A stretch of 64,000 bases of DNA, taken from Tsukamurella sp040611135. Its GTDB lineage: Bacteria > Actinomycetota > Actinomycetes > Mycobacteriales > Mycobacteriaceae. This document shows positions 9,504 through 17,580 of the stretch, one piece after another. The stretch is from NCBI RefSeq assembly GCF_040611135.1, contig NZ_JBEXNL010000017.1, forward strand, positions 27,460 through 91,459, in the 5' to 3' direction. The position numbers and the translations under genes are program-made. The notes beneath the pieces are model-generated. The model was not told the origin of the DNA. It was given only the letters and a program-made list of their open reading frames with translations, and ran no database searches. Position 1 is the first letter of the stretch. Every line of letters begins with the position of its first letter.

Positions 9504-10880
9504 TCAGTGACCGGTACTGGGCTTCGGCGGATTGCTCCGCTCGTCCGGGACGGCCGCGAACACCGACACGTCGGGCCGGTTGCCGGCCTTGATCTCGTTG
9601 AACAGGAAGTTGAGGACCACCGCGACCACGGCGGCCGCGCTGATGCCCGAGTGCATGATGGTGCTGACCGCCGTCGGGAACTGGTCCCAGAACTTCGGTG
9701 CCGCAACGGGGATCATGCCCATGCCGAGCGAGACCGCGACGATCACCATGTTCAGGTTGCCGTCGAAATCCACCCGCGAGAGCGTCTTGATCCCGCTCGC
9801 GGCGACCGAGCCGAACAGCACGATGCCGGCGCCGCCCAGGACGGGGTACGGGATCGCGGCGATGACGCGACCCACCACGGGGAGGAGGCCCAGGACGGCG
9901 AGGATGCCGCCGCCCATCGCCACCACGTAGCGGCTCTTGATGCCCGTCAGGGCCACGAGGCCCACGTTCTGCGCGAACGCGCTGCACGGGAAGGCGCTGA
10001 ACGCCGGTGCCACCGTCGTCGAGAGCATGTCGGCGCGCAGGCCGGCGGCGACGCGCTTGGCATCGACCGGGGTGCCCACGATCTCGCCGATGGCCAGGAT
10101 GTCGGCGGTGGTCTCCGTCATGATCACCAGGATCACGATCGTCATGGAGATGATGGCGCCGACCTCGAAGGTCGGCGAGCCGAAGTGCATCACCGGCGGC
10201 AGGGCGAACACGGGGCCGGAGCCCACGCGGGAGAAGTCGACCTTGCCGAAGATCGCCGCGATGCCCGTGCCGACCACGATGCCGATGAGGATCGACAGCC
10301 GCGAGATCGCGCCCTGGAAGAGCCGGCTGATCACCAGGATGATGAGCAGGGTCAGTCCCGCGAGGCCGATGTTGGCGGTGGAACCGAGGTCCTTCGCGCC
10401 CGCGCCGCCCATGGCCCACGTGAACGTCGTCGGGAGCAGCGACAGCCCGATGACGGTGATGATCGTGCCGGTGACGACGGGTGGGAAGTACCTGATCAGC
10501 TTGGCGAAGATCGTCGACAGTGCGAGTCCGATGAGGCCGGCGACGATGATCGCGCCGAAGATCGGCCGCACGCCGCCGTCCTTGGCGATCGCCGTCATCG
10601 TCGAGACGCTCGCGAACGAGAGGCCCTGCACGATCGGCAGTCTCGCGCCGAAGGGCCCGACTCCGATGGTCTGCAGGATCGTCGCCAGGCCGCTGACGAA
10701 CAGGCCGGCGGTGACCAGCAGGCCCATGTCGGTGGCGGAGAGCCCGGCTGCGCCGCCCACGATCAGTGGGGGTGCGATCACGCCTCCGTACATCGTGAGG
10801 ATGTGCTGGAGACCGTAGATGAAGGTCCGTCCGAGGGGAAGTTTCTCGTCTTCGGGACGCGCGATGGTGGCTGTGGTCAT
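9504..10880 (-). CDS. NCS2-family nucleobase permease, probably urate/xanthine
   Basis: A 458-residue, about 14-helix transporter of the nucleobase:cation symporter-2 family. Visible are the NCS2 signature QNVGLVALTGIKSRYV, the substrate-site segment GEIVGTPVDAKRVA and the early YGLQHILTMYGGVIAPP. These proteins import uracil, xanthine or uric acid with protons or sodium. Substrate is inferred as urate or xanthine from the 13-bp linkage to the uricase gene and cotranscription with uraH and uraD. Confidence 0.9.
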   Translation of the reverse strand: MTTATIARPEDEKLPLGRTFIYGLQHILTMYGGVIAPPLIVGGAAGLSATDMGLLVTAGLFVSGLATILQTIGVGPFGARLPIVQGLSFASVSTMTAIAKDGGVRPIFGAIIVAGLIGLALSTIFAKLIRYFPPVVTGTIITVIGLSLLPTTFTWAMGGAGAKDLGSTANIGLAGLTLLIILVISRLFQGAISRLSILIGIVVGTGIAAIFGKVDFSRVGSGPVFALPPVMHFGSPTFEVGAIISMTIVILVIMTETTADILAIGEIVGTPVDAKRVAAGLRADMLSTTVAPAFSAFPCSAFAQNVGLVALTGIKSRYVVAMGGGILAVLGLLPVVGRVIAAIPYPVLGGAGIVLFGSVAASGIKTLSRVDFDGNLNMVIVAVSLGMGMIPVAAPKFWDQFPTAVSTIMHSGISAAAVVAVVLNFLFNEIKAGNRPDVSVFAAVPDERSNPPKPSTGH

Positions 10881-10893
10881 GGTCGTGGGTCCG

Positions 10894-11799
10894 CTAGCAG
10901 AATCCGGGAACCGCGTGCCACGCCGAGCCGGCGTCGGAGGCGTCGTCGCGGACGACGCTCGCCTCGATCAGGCCGTACGGGCGGTCGGCGGCGATGAACA
11001 CCTCGCCCGGGTTCTCCACGCCGAAGGGCGAGAGGTCCACGAGGAAGTGGTGCTTGTTCGGCGCGGAGAACTTGATCTCGGCGACCTCGGGGTGCTGCTC
11101 GAGGACGGCCTCGCCCATGCCGTACAGGGTCTGCTGCAGTGCACGGCTGTGGATCTCGGCGAACCGCTTGAGCATGATCGTGCGGATCGAGCCGAAGGAC
11201 GCGTCCCAGTCCACGTCGGTGCGGTCGTAGCGCCACTTCGCCACCAGCGAGGTCGCGAGGATACGGTCGTCGGTCTCCTGCAGCGTCGTGTACTTGTCCT
11301 TGAGGAAGCCGTGGAACTCGGAGCCGGTGGACTTGAGCAGCGTCAAGTCGTGGATGCCGGAGACCACGTGGGCAGTGCGGTCGGCGCCGCGACCCTCGAT
11401 GTTCACGACGGTCGAGCGGATTCCGCCGCCCGACCGGACGAACGCGTGGTCGTGGCCCTCGCCGTCGACCTGGATCCGGTCCCAGGGGTACTCCTCGACC
11501 GCGATGCGGGCACCGTCGGCGTTGGGCGTGGAATCGATGAAGTGACCGCCGAGGGTGAGGGCGTAGTCCTCGATGGCACCCACGCCCTTCTCCTTGGCGA
11601 AGGAGAAGGCGGTGTTCTTCTGGGTGTCGGTGGGCAGCACCGCGGCCTGATCGCCGCTGATGTGCGCGTCCTCGAAGTTCCCGCGCAGCGCCGAGGAGAC
11701 GTTCAGGTCGCGGATCGTGTGGCGTGCGGTATCCCGGTAGATCCGCACCACGCGGTTCTCTGCCTTGCCGTACTGGTTGGGGCCCAGGTGGATTGCCAT
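10894..11799 (-). CDS. Urate oxidase (uricase)
   Basis: A 301-residue cofactor-independent T-fold oxidase turning urate into 5-hydroxyisourate. Diagnostic pieces are LGPNQYGKAENRVVRIYRD with the catalytic Lys, VLPTDTQKNTAFSFAKE with the catalytic Thr, and NKHHFLVDLSPFGVENPGEVF with the catalytic His near the C-terminus. Length is normal for bacterial uricase. It starts 5 bp after uraH and is followed 13 bp later by the permease, so all are one transcript. Confidence 0.95.
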   Translation of the reverse strand: MAIHLGPNQYGKAENRVVRIYRDTARHTIRDLNVSSALRGNFEDAHISGDQAAVLPTDTQKNTAFSFAKEKGVGAIEDYALTLGGHFIDSTPNADGARIAVEEYPWDRIQVDGEGHDHAFVRSGGGIRSTVVNIEGRGADRTAHVVSGIHDLTLLKSTGSEFHGFLKDKYTTLQETDDRILATSLVAKWRYDRTDVDWDASFGSIRTIMLKRFAEIHSRALQQTLYGMGEAVLEQHPEVAEIKFSAPNKHHFLVDLSPFGVENPGEVFIAADRPYGLIEASVVRDDASDAGSAWHAVPGFC

Positions 11800-11804
11800 G
11801 ATGG

Positions 11805-12152
11805 TCAGCTTCCTTTGTAGGTGGAGTAGTGGAACGGGCTGAGCAGGAGGGGGACGTGGTGATGGGGCACGGCGCCGTCCTGCGCGATGAGACTGAAGGT
11901 GATGGCGACCTCGGGGAAGAAGTTCTCCTGCCCGGTGGCCGCGGCGTAGCCGGCGACGTCGAAGGTGAGCCGGTAGACGCCGGCCGCCAGGTCGTCGGGG
12001 CCGAGGTCCTTGACGCGTCCGTCGTCGTCCGTGACGCCGTGCGCCACGGGTTCGACGGTGCCGCCCGGGCTGATCCGGTCCATCCGGACCGGTACGCCGG
12101 CCGCCGGGACACCGCGCGCGGTGTCGAGGACGTGGGTGGTGACGGTGCTCAT
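11805..12152 (-). CDS. uraH: 5-hydroxyisourate hydrolase
   Basis: A 115-residue transthyretin-like enzyme hydrolysing 5-hydroxyisourate to OHCU. The N-terminal THVLDTARGVPAAGVPVRMD and the C-terminal PFHYSTYKGS match the family; the usual terminal YRGS tetrapeptide is YKGS here, a conservative change. Its ATG overlaps the uraD stop codon (ATGA), so translation is coupled. Confidence 0.94.
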   Translation of the reverse strand: MSTVTTHVLDTARGVPAAGVPVRMDRISPGGTVEPVAHGVTDDDGRVKDLGPDDLAAGVYRLTFDVAGYAAATGQENFFPEVAITFSLIAQDGAVPHHHVPLLLSPFHYSTYKGS

Positions 12153-12670
12153 GAACGCCTTTCTGCGAGTTCGTCTTCCAGATCCAGGACGCGGGCCAGG
12201 CGGCGCAGTGCGATGCCGCGCAGCTCGCTCGCCGTGGCGACCGCCTCGGTGGCCGCGTCGTTCTCGAGCCGCTGCTGCAGCTTCGCGAGGACCGTCTGCG
12301 CGTCGAGCCCGGCCGCGTTCACCAGGAAGACGCGGTTGAAACGGTCCTCGTAGGCGCGGTTCCCGGCGACGAGGGCGGCCTGGGTCTGCGCGTCGGTGGA
12401 GACACTCGACTGCTCCTTGCGCGACCACGCGGCCTCGGTCGAAGCGCCCTGGGCACGCTCGCCGATCCGGGGGTGCGCGGCCAGCGCGCGATCGACATCG
12501 GCCGGGGTGAACGCGCCGGCGGCGGTGCCGGCGACGCGCAGGATCTCTCCGGTGTCCGCGTAGGGGCGGCCGGCGAGCACCGTGTCCGCCCAGGAGGGCA
12601 CGTCGCAACACGCGAGGAGAGTGGCCCGGAGTTCGGCGAGGTCCGCCGAGTTGAAGCCTTCGAGGTCCAT
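12149..12670 (-). CDS. uraD: OHCU decarboxylase
   Basis: A 173-residue helical enzyme decarboxylating 2-oxo-4-hydroxy-4-carboxy-5-ureidoimidazoline to S-allantoin, the third step of urate oxidation. Visible are the active-site segment HPRIGERAQG around residues 65-75, FNRVFLVNAAGLDAQ (the usual FLICA-like strand region) and the C-terminal helix ending LRRLARVLDLEDELAERR. First gene of the urate operon. No allantoinase, allantoicase or ureidoglycolate enzyme is in the window, so the link to the glyoxylate operon must be completed elsewhere. Confidence 0.92.
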   Translation of the reverse strand: MDLEGFNSADLAELRATLLACCDVPSWADTVLAGRPYADTGEILRVAGTAAGAFTPADVDRALAAHPRIGERAQGASTEAAWSRKEQSSVSTDAQTQAALVAGNRAYEDRFNRVFLVNAAGLDAQTVLAKLQQRLENDAATEAVATASELRGIALRRLARVLDLEDELAERRS

Positions 12671-12694
12671 CTGACCTGCCTTCTTTCGGTCTGC

Positions 12695-12747
12695 GGAAGA
12701 AGTTTTCCACTAATCGAAGGATGGCATGTGAGCTGCGTCACGTCAAC
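12695..12747 (-). promoter_or_regulatory. Promoter region of the urate operon with CRP/GlxR-like site
   Basis: The 26-bp block at 12722-12747 repeats, except in its variable centre, the element upstream of hyi: TGGCATGTGA-N6-TCACGTCAAC. On the minus strand this provides TTGACG as a -35 box; the -10 at 17-bp spacing (CATCCT) is poor. A GGAA-N6-TTCC palindrome at 12695-12708 corresponds to the GGAAA palindromes of the other promoter. The same interval must also drive the divergent gene pair starting at 12785. Confidence 0.55.
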
Positions 12748-12784
12748 AGTTTGTTGAAAAATTGTTGCGGGCTACCATCGGGTG

Positions 12785-13024
12785 ATGCGTTTGACCGCGG
12801 AGTTCACCAGCGAGCCCTTCCAGGGGGAGGGCGAGGTACCGCCCCATGCGGAGCGTGCCGTGGAGGCCCTGCGCGAGGCCGGGCTGGAGCACGACTTCGG
12901 CCCCCTCGGTACCGCGGTCGACGGCGAGGCGGGTGCGGTCCTGGAGGCCTTGCGTGACGCCCTGAGCAGGGCGTTCGCGAGCGGAGCGACACGGGTCACC
13001 GTCCAGGTGGACCGCCTGCCATGA
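12785..13024 (+). CDS. MTH1187/YkoF-like thiamine-binding-type small protein
   Basis: A 79-residue ferredoxin-like protein: a first strand with TAEFTSEPF, helix PPHAERAVEALREAG, strand DFGPLGTAVDG, helix VLEALRDALSRAFASGATRV and last strand VTVQVDRLP. This is the beta-alpha-beta layout of the MTH1187/YqgV family, whose members bind thiamine-like ligands. A GTG three bases upstream could also start it. Its stop overlaps the start of the next gene (ATGA). Opposite orientation to uraD suggests a role in sensing or regulating the urate pathway, which is inference. Confidence 0.7.
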   Translation: MRLTAEFTSEPFQGEGEVPPHAERAVEALREAGLEHDFGPLGTAVDGEAGAVLEALRDALSRAFASGATRVTVQVDRLP

Positions 13025-13392
13025 CGGAACCGACGCACCCCCTCGTGGAGGCCGTCCGCGAGCTGGTCGAACGGCTCGACGGCGAGATCGTCGGCGCGGA
13101 GGGGCTGCGGCGCGGTGACGTCCCGCTCGTCTGGGAGGGCGAGACGATCGCCGGTGTCCGGCTGCCCCCGGTGGACGCGCCCGTCGGGGATCTCGACGGC
13201 CTCCTCGCGAGCCTCGCGGACGAACTGGGGGCGCCCCTCAATCGGCTGGATCGCGGCGAGAAGCAGCGCGCCGTCCGGCTCCTCGAGGAGCGCGGCGCGT
13301 TCTCCTACCGCAAGTCGGCGGAGGTGGTTGCCGAGGCGCTGGGCGTCACCCGCTTCACCGTCTACAACTACCTCAACCGGATCCGCGGCTGA
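13021..13392 (+). CDS. HTH_22 (YheO/DauR-type) DNA-binding protein
   Basis: A 123-residue protein whose C-terminus, from DRGEKQRAVRLLEERGAFSY through AEALGVTRFTVYNYLNRIRG, has the pattern of the HTH_22 domain ending YheO and DauR regulators. The N-terminal 75 residues (MTEPTHPLVEAVRELVERLD onward) are shorter than the usual PAS-like YheO domain. It is translationally coupled to the thiamine-binding-like gene and divergent from the urate operon, and is the only regulator in the purine region, so it is the best candidate local regulator. Confidence 0.75.
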   Translation: MTEPTHPLVEAVRELVERLDGEIVGAEGLRRGDVPLVWEGETIAGVRLPPVDAPVGDLDGLLASLADELGAPLNRLDRGEKQRAVRLLEERGAFSYRKSAEVVAEALGVTRFTVYNYLNRIRG

Positions 13393-13504
13393 CCTCGACG
13401 GGGCTCAGGGGGACGGCCGTCACGCCGGCGTCGGCGGTCCTCGCGAGCGTCGGGGTGTACCTGGTGCTGTTCGCGCTGGTCGGTCGCCGACCGACGTGAC
13501 CGTT

Positions 13505-13540
13505 GTACGGCTTCGTACAGCGACGTACGATTCTCGTATG
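13505..13540. promoter_or_regulatory. Phased GTAC repeats, candidate toxin-antitoxin operator
   Basis: The tetramer GTAC recurs at 13505, 13515 and 13525, exactly one helical turn apart, with a related GTAT at 13536 overlapping the antitoxin start. Evenly phased palindromic half-sites just ahead of a Phd-type antitoxin suit cooperative autorepression. Confidence 0.5.
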
Positions 13541-13822
13541 ACCACGGTCAGTGCGAGTGAGGCGCGGCAGACCCTGCCTGCGCAGTTGGACCGCGTCGAG
13601 GCGGGGGAGCAGGTACGGATCACGCGGCACGGACGGGTGGTCGCCGTGCTCGTCTCGCCCGATGCGCTGCGATCGCCGCGTGCTGCGGCTGCGTGGGCGG
13701 CCGCGGACGCGATCGGTGCGCGCCTGGAGGCGGCCCGGCGGCGCCCCCTCACGCCGGGAATCTCCGTCGAACGGGCGGATGAACTCGTCCAGGAGATCTA
13801 CGCGGACCGGCAGGCGCGGTGA
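13538..13822 (+). CDS. Phd/YefM-family antitoxin
   Basis: A 94-residue antitoxin. The N-terminal MTTVSASEARQTLPAQLDRV and ITRHGRVVAVLVSPDAL form the Phd/YefM DNA-binding fold. The C-terminal tail, charged and probably disordered until folded on the toxin, ends ELVQEIYADRQAR. Its TGA overlaps the GTG start of the toxin, giving coupled expression with antitoxin first. Confidence 0.88.
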   Translation: MTTVSASEARQTLPAQLDRVEAGEQVRITRHGRVVAVLVSPDALRSPRAAAAWAAADAIGARLEAARRRPLTPGISVERADELVQEIYADRQAR

Positions 13823-14271
13823 ACCCACTCGTCGCCTTCGACGCAGACGTTCTCATCTACGCCGGACAGCTCGGCCACCCGTTGGGACGCCGGATCGTGC
13901 GGCTGTTTCCCGACGTTCCCGATGAGATCGCAGGAGTCGGCTCCCTGAGCCTCCTGTCGGAAGTCCTCGCGAAGCCGATGCGCCTCGATCCCGCTTCCGC
14001 GGATTCGCAGCGACTCCTCGAACTGGTCGGTCGGCTCGACCTCTATCCCCTCGATGACTCGACGGCACGGTTGGCGCTGACGCTCGCGATCGAGTACAAG
14101 CTCAAAACCGCGGACTCGGTACACCTCGCGACGGCGATCGTGGCGGGGGCCGATCGGTTCCTGACGAACAACCGCAGGGACTTCCCGAAGACGATCACCG
14201 AGATCGTTATCGTCTACCCGGACGACATCCCGGATCCAGGCGAAGAATCCGACGACGTTCCCGCCGAATGA
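13819..14271 (+). CDS. PIN-domain ribonuclease toxin (VapC-like)
   Basis: A 150-residue PIN-domain protein. Acidic metal ligands are visible in AFDADVLIYAG (D8 or D10), LLSEVLAKP (E), LKTADSVHLATA (D) and TNNRRDFP (N/D), in the normal VapC order. It begins with GTG inside the antitoxin stop. An acidic C-terminal tail (DDIPDPGEESDDVPAE) extends past the PIN core. Expected role: RNase toxin neutralised by the upstream antitoxin. It converges on pncA with a 3-bp gap. Confidence 0.88.
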   Translation: MNPLVAFDADVLIYAGQLGHPLGRRIVRLFPDVPDEIAGVGSLSLLSEVLAKPMRLDPASADSQRLLELVGRLDLYPLDDSTARLALTLAIEYKLKTADSVHLATAIVAGADRFLTNNRRDFPKTITEIVIVYPDDIPDPGEESDDVPAE

Positions 14272-14274
14272 TTC

Positions 14275-14823
14275 TCAGGCCACTGTGATGCCGGCGGCGG
14301 TGAACTCCGCCAGGGCGGCCTCCGTGGAGGCCTCCGCGACGCCCGCGGTGTAGTCCGCGAGCACGCGCACCGTCAGGCCCGCGGACCTCGCGTCGAGCGC
14401 CGTGGCGCGCACGCAGTAGTCGGTCGCGATACCGACCACGTCGACCGACGAGACGTCATGCGCCGCCAGCCATTCGGCGAGTGAGGCACCGTCGGCGTCG
14501 TGGGCCTCGAAGCCCGAGTACGCGGCGGAGTAGGCGCCCTTGCTGAACACCGGCACCCGCAGCGGCAGCCGTAGATTCGGGTGGAACTCCGCCCCGGCGG
14601 TCCGCGCGCGGCAGTGCACGGGCCACGAGTCCACGAAGTCCGGGGCCGCGGAGAAGTGCGCGCCGGGATCGATGTGCCAGTCCCGGGTGGCGACGATCGT
14701 CGGGTAGCGGTCCAGGAGGTCGTCGTGGATCGCGCGGGCCACAGCGGCGCCGCCGGCCACCGCGAGGGACCCGCCCTCACAGAAGTCGTTCTGCACGTCC
14801 ACGACGATCAGTGCGGTGCTCAT
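14275..14823 (-). CDS. pncA: Nicotinamidase
   Basis: A 182-residue nicotinamidase hydrolysing nicotinamide to nicotinate. The catalytic triad is readable as D9 (VVDVQNDF), K95 (VFSKGAYSAAYSGF) and C137 (ATDYCVRATALDA); metal ligands D48, H50 and H56 fall in TRDWHIDPGAHFS. It overlaps the stop of pncB by four bases (ATGA), so the two NAD-salvage steps are translationally coupled. The same family activates pyrazinamide in mycobacteria. Confidence 0.94.
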   Translation of the reverse strand: MSTALIVVDVQNDFCEGGSLAVAGGAAVARAIHDDLLDRYPTIVATRDWHIDPGAHFSAAPDFVDSWPVHCRARTAGAEFHPNLRLPLRVPVFSKGAYSAAYSGFEAHDADGASLAEWLAAHDVSSVDVVGIATDYCVRATALDARSAGLTVRVLADYTAGVAEASTEAALAEFTAAGITVA

Positions 14824-16154
14824 CGGCGCTCCTCGAACCGCGTCGCGATGGCGGGCTCTCCGTTGGACAGGCCCAGCCCCTCCCAGGGGAGGCTCACGAG
14901 CGCCTCCCGCAGGTGCGTGCGGGCTTCCTCGAGGCCGGGCAGGCCGTCCACCTGATCGCCGCCGCGGACCAGCGGGATCTGCAGCGGCGTCGCGGTCAGG
15001 TGCGCGGGCACCGTCGGCGTGGCGCCGGGGCGGAACAGCACCTCCTCGACGATCGTGCCGGTGCCGCGCGCGAGCCGGACCGCACGCTTCTCCCCGCCCT
15101 GGGTCTCCTTGTGCGAGCTGCGCTTCGCGACCGGCAGGCCGTCGACCTCCACGAGCTTGTAGACCATGCCCGCCGTCGGCGCGCCCGAGCCGGTGACCAG
15201 CGAGGTGCCGACGCCGTAGACGTCGATGGGCTCGGCGCGCAGCGCACCGATCGCGTACTCGTCGAGGTCCCCCGAGACCACGATCTTCGTCCGCGCCGCG
15301 CCCAGGCTGTCGAGCTGTGCCCGGACCTGGCGGGTGATGATGCCGAGATCGCCCGAGTCGATCCGCACGCCGCCGAGCTCGGGTCCCGCCGCGCGCACGG
15401 CACGATTGACGCCCTCGGTGATGTCGTAGGTGTCCACCAGCAGTGTCGTGCCGGCGCCCTGCGCCGCGACCTGGGCCGCGAACGCGGCCTCCTCGTCCGG
15501 ACCGTCCGGGCCCGTGTGCAGCAGGGTGAACGCGTGCGCCGCCGTGCCGCCCGACGGGACGCCGTAGGTCCGGGCGGCCTCCATGTTCGAGGTGCTGGTG
15601 AAGCCGGCGAGGTACGCCGCGCGGGCCGATGCCACGGCGGCCCGCTCGTGCGTGCGCCGCGAACCCATCTCGATGAGCGGGCGGCCCGCGGCCGCGGACA
15701 CCATGCGCGCCGCGGCGGAGGCGATCGCGCTGTCGTGGTTGAGGATCGACAGGATCAGCGTCTCGAGGATCACGCCCTCGGCGAAGCTCGCGCGCACCGT
15801 CAGGAGCGGGGAGCCGGGGAAGTACAGCTCACCCTCGCGGTAGCCGTCGATCTCGCCGGTGAAGCGGTAGTCCCGTAGCCAGGCCAGCGTGTCCGGGTCG
15901 AGGAAGCGCTCGACGACCGCGAGCTCGTCGGGCCCGAACCGGAACCGGCGCAGCTCGTCGAGAACGCGGGCGGTGCCCGCCACGACGCCGTACCGGCGCC
16001 CCGTCGGCAGGCGGCGCGCGAACACCTCGAAGACGCACGGACGGTGCGCGGTGCCGTCCTTGAGCGCGGCCGCCAGCATCGTCAGTTCGTACTGATCGGT
16101 GAGCAGGGCGGAGCTCCGCGAGGGGGAGCCGGCCCCGTTTTCATCTACCGTCAC
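14820..16154 (-). CDS. pncB: Nicotinate phosphoribosyltransferase
   Basis: A 444-residue enzyme making nicotinate mononucleotide from nicotinate and PRPP, upstream of pncA in the salvage operon. Family segments include ALLTDQYELTMLAAAL near the N-terminus, FEVFARRLPTGRRYGVVAG, EMGSRRTHERAAV, VDTYDITEGVNRAVRAAG, VVSGDLDEYAI and GVGTSLVTGSGAPTAGMVYK. The GTG at 16154 is chosen because it gives normal length; the frame stays open further upstream into the divergent clpS but without homologous character. Confidence 0.94.
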   Translation of the reverse strand: MTVDENGAGSPSRSSALLTDQYELTMLAAALKDGTAHRPCVFEVFARRLPTGRRYGVVAGTARVLDELRRFRFGPDELAVVERFLDPDTLAWLRDYRFTGEIDGYREGELYFPGSPLLTVRASFAEGVILETLILSILNHDSAIASAAARMVSAAAGRPLIEMGSRRTHERAAVASARAAYLAGFTSTSNMEAARTYGVPSGGTAAHAFTLLHTGPDGPDEEAAFAAQVAAQGAGTTLLVDTYDITEGVNRAVRAAGPELGGVRIDSGDLGIITRQVRAQLDSLGAARTKIVVSGDLDEYAIGALRAEPIDVYGVGTSLVTGSGAPTAGMVYKLVEVDGLPVAKRSSHKETQGGEKRAVRLARGTGTIVEEVLFRPGATPTVPAHLTATPLQIPLVRGGDQVDGLPGLEEARTHLREALVSLPWEGLGLSNGEPAIATRFEERR

Positions 16155-16172
16155 ACTGGGTACCCTAGAACC

Positions 16173-16520
16173 ATGACCGACAGCAGCGCAGCGGCCCCGG
16201 GAAGTGCCGGTGGTCCGGGCGGAGGTTCCACTGCTGCCCAGCCCGGTACGTCGGCGGTGCTCGAGCGCAAGACCGACGAGGCGATCGACAAGCCCTGGGT
16301 CACCGTCGTCTGGGACGATCCGGTGAACCTCATGTCGTACGTCACCTTCGTGCTGCGGAAGCTGTTCGGGTACAGCACCGACAAGGCCAAGGAACTGATG
16401 ATGCAGGTGCACACGGAGGGGAAGGCCGTGGTCTCCACGGGCGACCGCGACAAGGTGGAGGGGGACGTCCGCAAGCTGCATGCGGCCGGTCTGTGGGCGA
16501 CGATGCAGCGCGACAGCTGA
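16173..16520 (+). CDS. clpS: ClpS adaptor of the Clp protease
   Basis: A 115-residue ClpS, delivering N-degron substrates to ClpC/ClpA. After a flexible Ala/Gly/Pro-rich tail of about 28 residues comes the core KPWVTVVWDDPVNLMSYVTF, with the conserved WDDPVNLM hinge and the KVEGDVRKLHAAGLWATM end. It diverges from pncB across 18 bp and heads a plus-strand run reaching rdgB. The same pncB-clpS pairing is found in mycobacteria. Confidence 0.94.
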   Translation: MTDSSAAAPGSAGGPGGGSTAAQPGTSAVLERKTDEAIDKPWVTVVWDDPVNLMSYVTFVLRKLFGYSTDKAKELMMQVHTEGKAVVSTGDRDKVEGDVRKLHAAGLWATMQRDS

Positions 16521-17129
16521 GTGCGTAACTGGCAGGTCAAGCGGGGCGTGCGCGGGGATGTCCGCTTCGTCTCGAAGATGGATCCGGAGGAGGTCGGCCT
16601 CGTCCGATCCCTCGTGGGCTCCCTGATCGAGCTGTTCGACGAGCGCGAGGACTCCGCCCCGCACGACGAGCTGGCCGAACTCACCGGACTGCGGACGGGG
16701 CACTCCGAGCCGCCGCCGGAGACGGTGCTACGGCGCCTGCTGCCGGACTTCTACCGACCCGACGCGAACGCACCGGGCGCGGAAGGGGCACCGTCGGGCG
16801 AGTTCGCCCAGGACCTGAACGGAGCGCTGCGCTCCCTCAACGAGCCCGAGGTGATCGACGCGAAGCGCGCCGCGGCGCAGACGGTGCTCGCCACCCTGCC
16901 CGAGCGGGCGGGCACTGTCACCCTCACCGAGAGCGAGGCGCAGGACTGGCTGACCTGCGTCAACGACCTGCGCCTCGCGTTGGGCACGCTGCTGGGCATC
17001 ACGGCGGACCTGCCCGACGGGCCGTCGTCGGACGATCCGACGCGCGCCGGGCACGTGGACGTCTACCACTGGCTCTCGGCGCTGCTCGACGTGCTGGTCT
17101 CGGTGATGCTCGACCGCGAGCCGGAATAG
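16521..17129 (+). CDS. DUF2017 protein
   Basis: A 202-residue protein of the actinobacterial DUF2017 family, of unknown function. It starts with GTG immediately after the clpS stop. It is mainly helical, with RLLPDFYRPDAN near residue 75 and a C-terminal VYHWLSALLDVLVSVMLDR; no catalytic motif is recognised. The invariant position behind clpS in mycolata suggests a link to ClpS or Clp proteolysis, which is inference. Confidence 0.85.
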   Translation: MRNWQVKRGVRGDVRFVSKMDPEEVGLVRSLVGSLIELFDEREDSAPHDELAELTGLRTGHSEPPPETVLRRLLPDFYRPDANAPGAEGAPSGEFAQDLNGALRSLNEPEVIDAKRAAAQTVLATLPERAGTVTLTESEAQDWLTCVNDLRLALGTLLGITADLPDGPSSDDPTRAGHVDVYHWLSALLDVLVSVMLDREPE

Positions 17130-17157
17130 CCCGCGCCCGGGCGCGGTTGCAGGGTGC

Positions 17158-17580
17158 GTGACGGGCCTGCACATCCGGCGTGAGCTGGTGGAGAAGATGA
17201 TCGCGCACGCGCGCCGCGATCACCCCGACGAGGCGTGCGGCGTGATCGCCGGTCCCGAGGGTTCCGACCGCCCCGAGCGCTTCATCGAGATGCTCAACGC
17301 CGAGCGCTCGCCCACCTTCTACCGGTTCGATGCGGGCGAGCAACTGCAGGTCTGGCGCGGCATGGACGAGCGCGACGAGGAACCGGTCGTGATCTACCAC
17401 TCGCACACCGCCACCGAGGCGTACCCGTCGCGCACCGATGCGCGGTTCGCGTCCGAACCGAACGCCCACTACGTCCTGATCTCCACCCGCGACGACCTGG
17501 GCCCCGATGCGGAGGTCCGCAGCTACCGCATCGTCGATTCCGTCATCACCGAAGAGCCCGTCCACCTCGAGGAGGACTGA
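17158..17580 (+). CDS. mec: JAMM/MPN metallopeptidase of the CysO pathway
   Basis: A 140-residue zinc peptidase that releases cysteine from the CysO-cysteine adduct. The JAMM signature is complete: E25 (HPDEACGVI) and H-x-H-x7-S-x2-D as H81, H83, S91 and D94 (YHSHTATEAYPSRTD). It begins with GTG at 17158. It lies directly before cysO and cysM in the order known from M. tuberculosis Rv1334-Rv1336, which fixes the assignment. Confidence 0.93.
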   Translation: MTGLHIRRELVEKMIAHARRDHPDEACGVIAGPEGSDRPERFIEMLNAERSPTFYRFDAGEQLQVWRGMDERDEEPVVIYHSHTATEAYPSRTDARFASEPNAHYVLISTRDDLGPDAEVRSYRIVDSVITEEPVHLEED

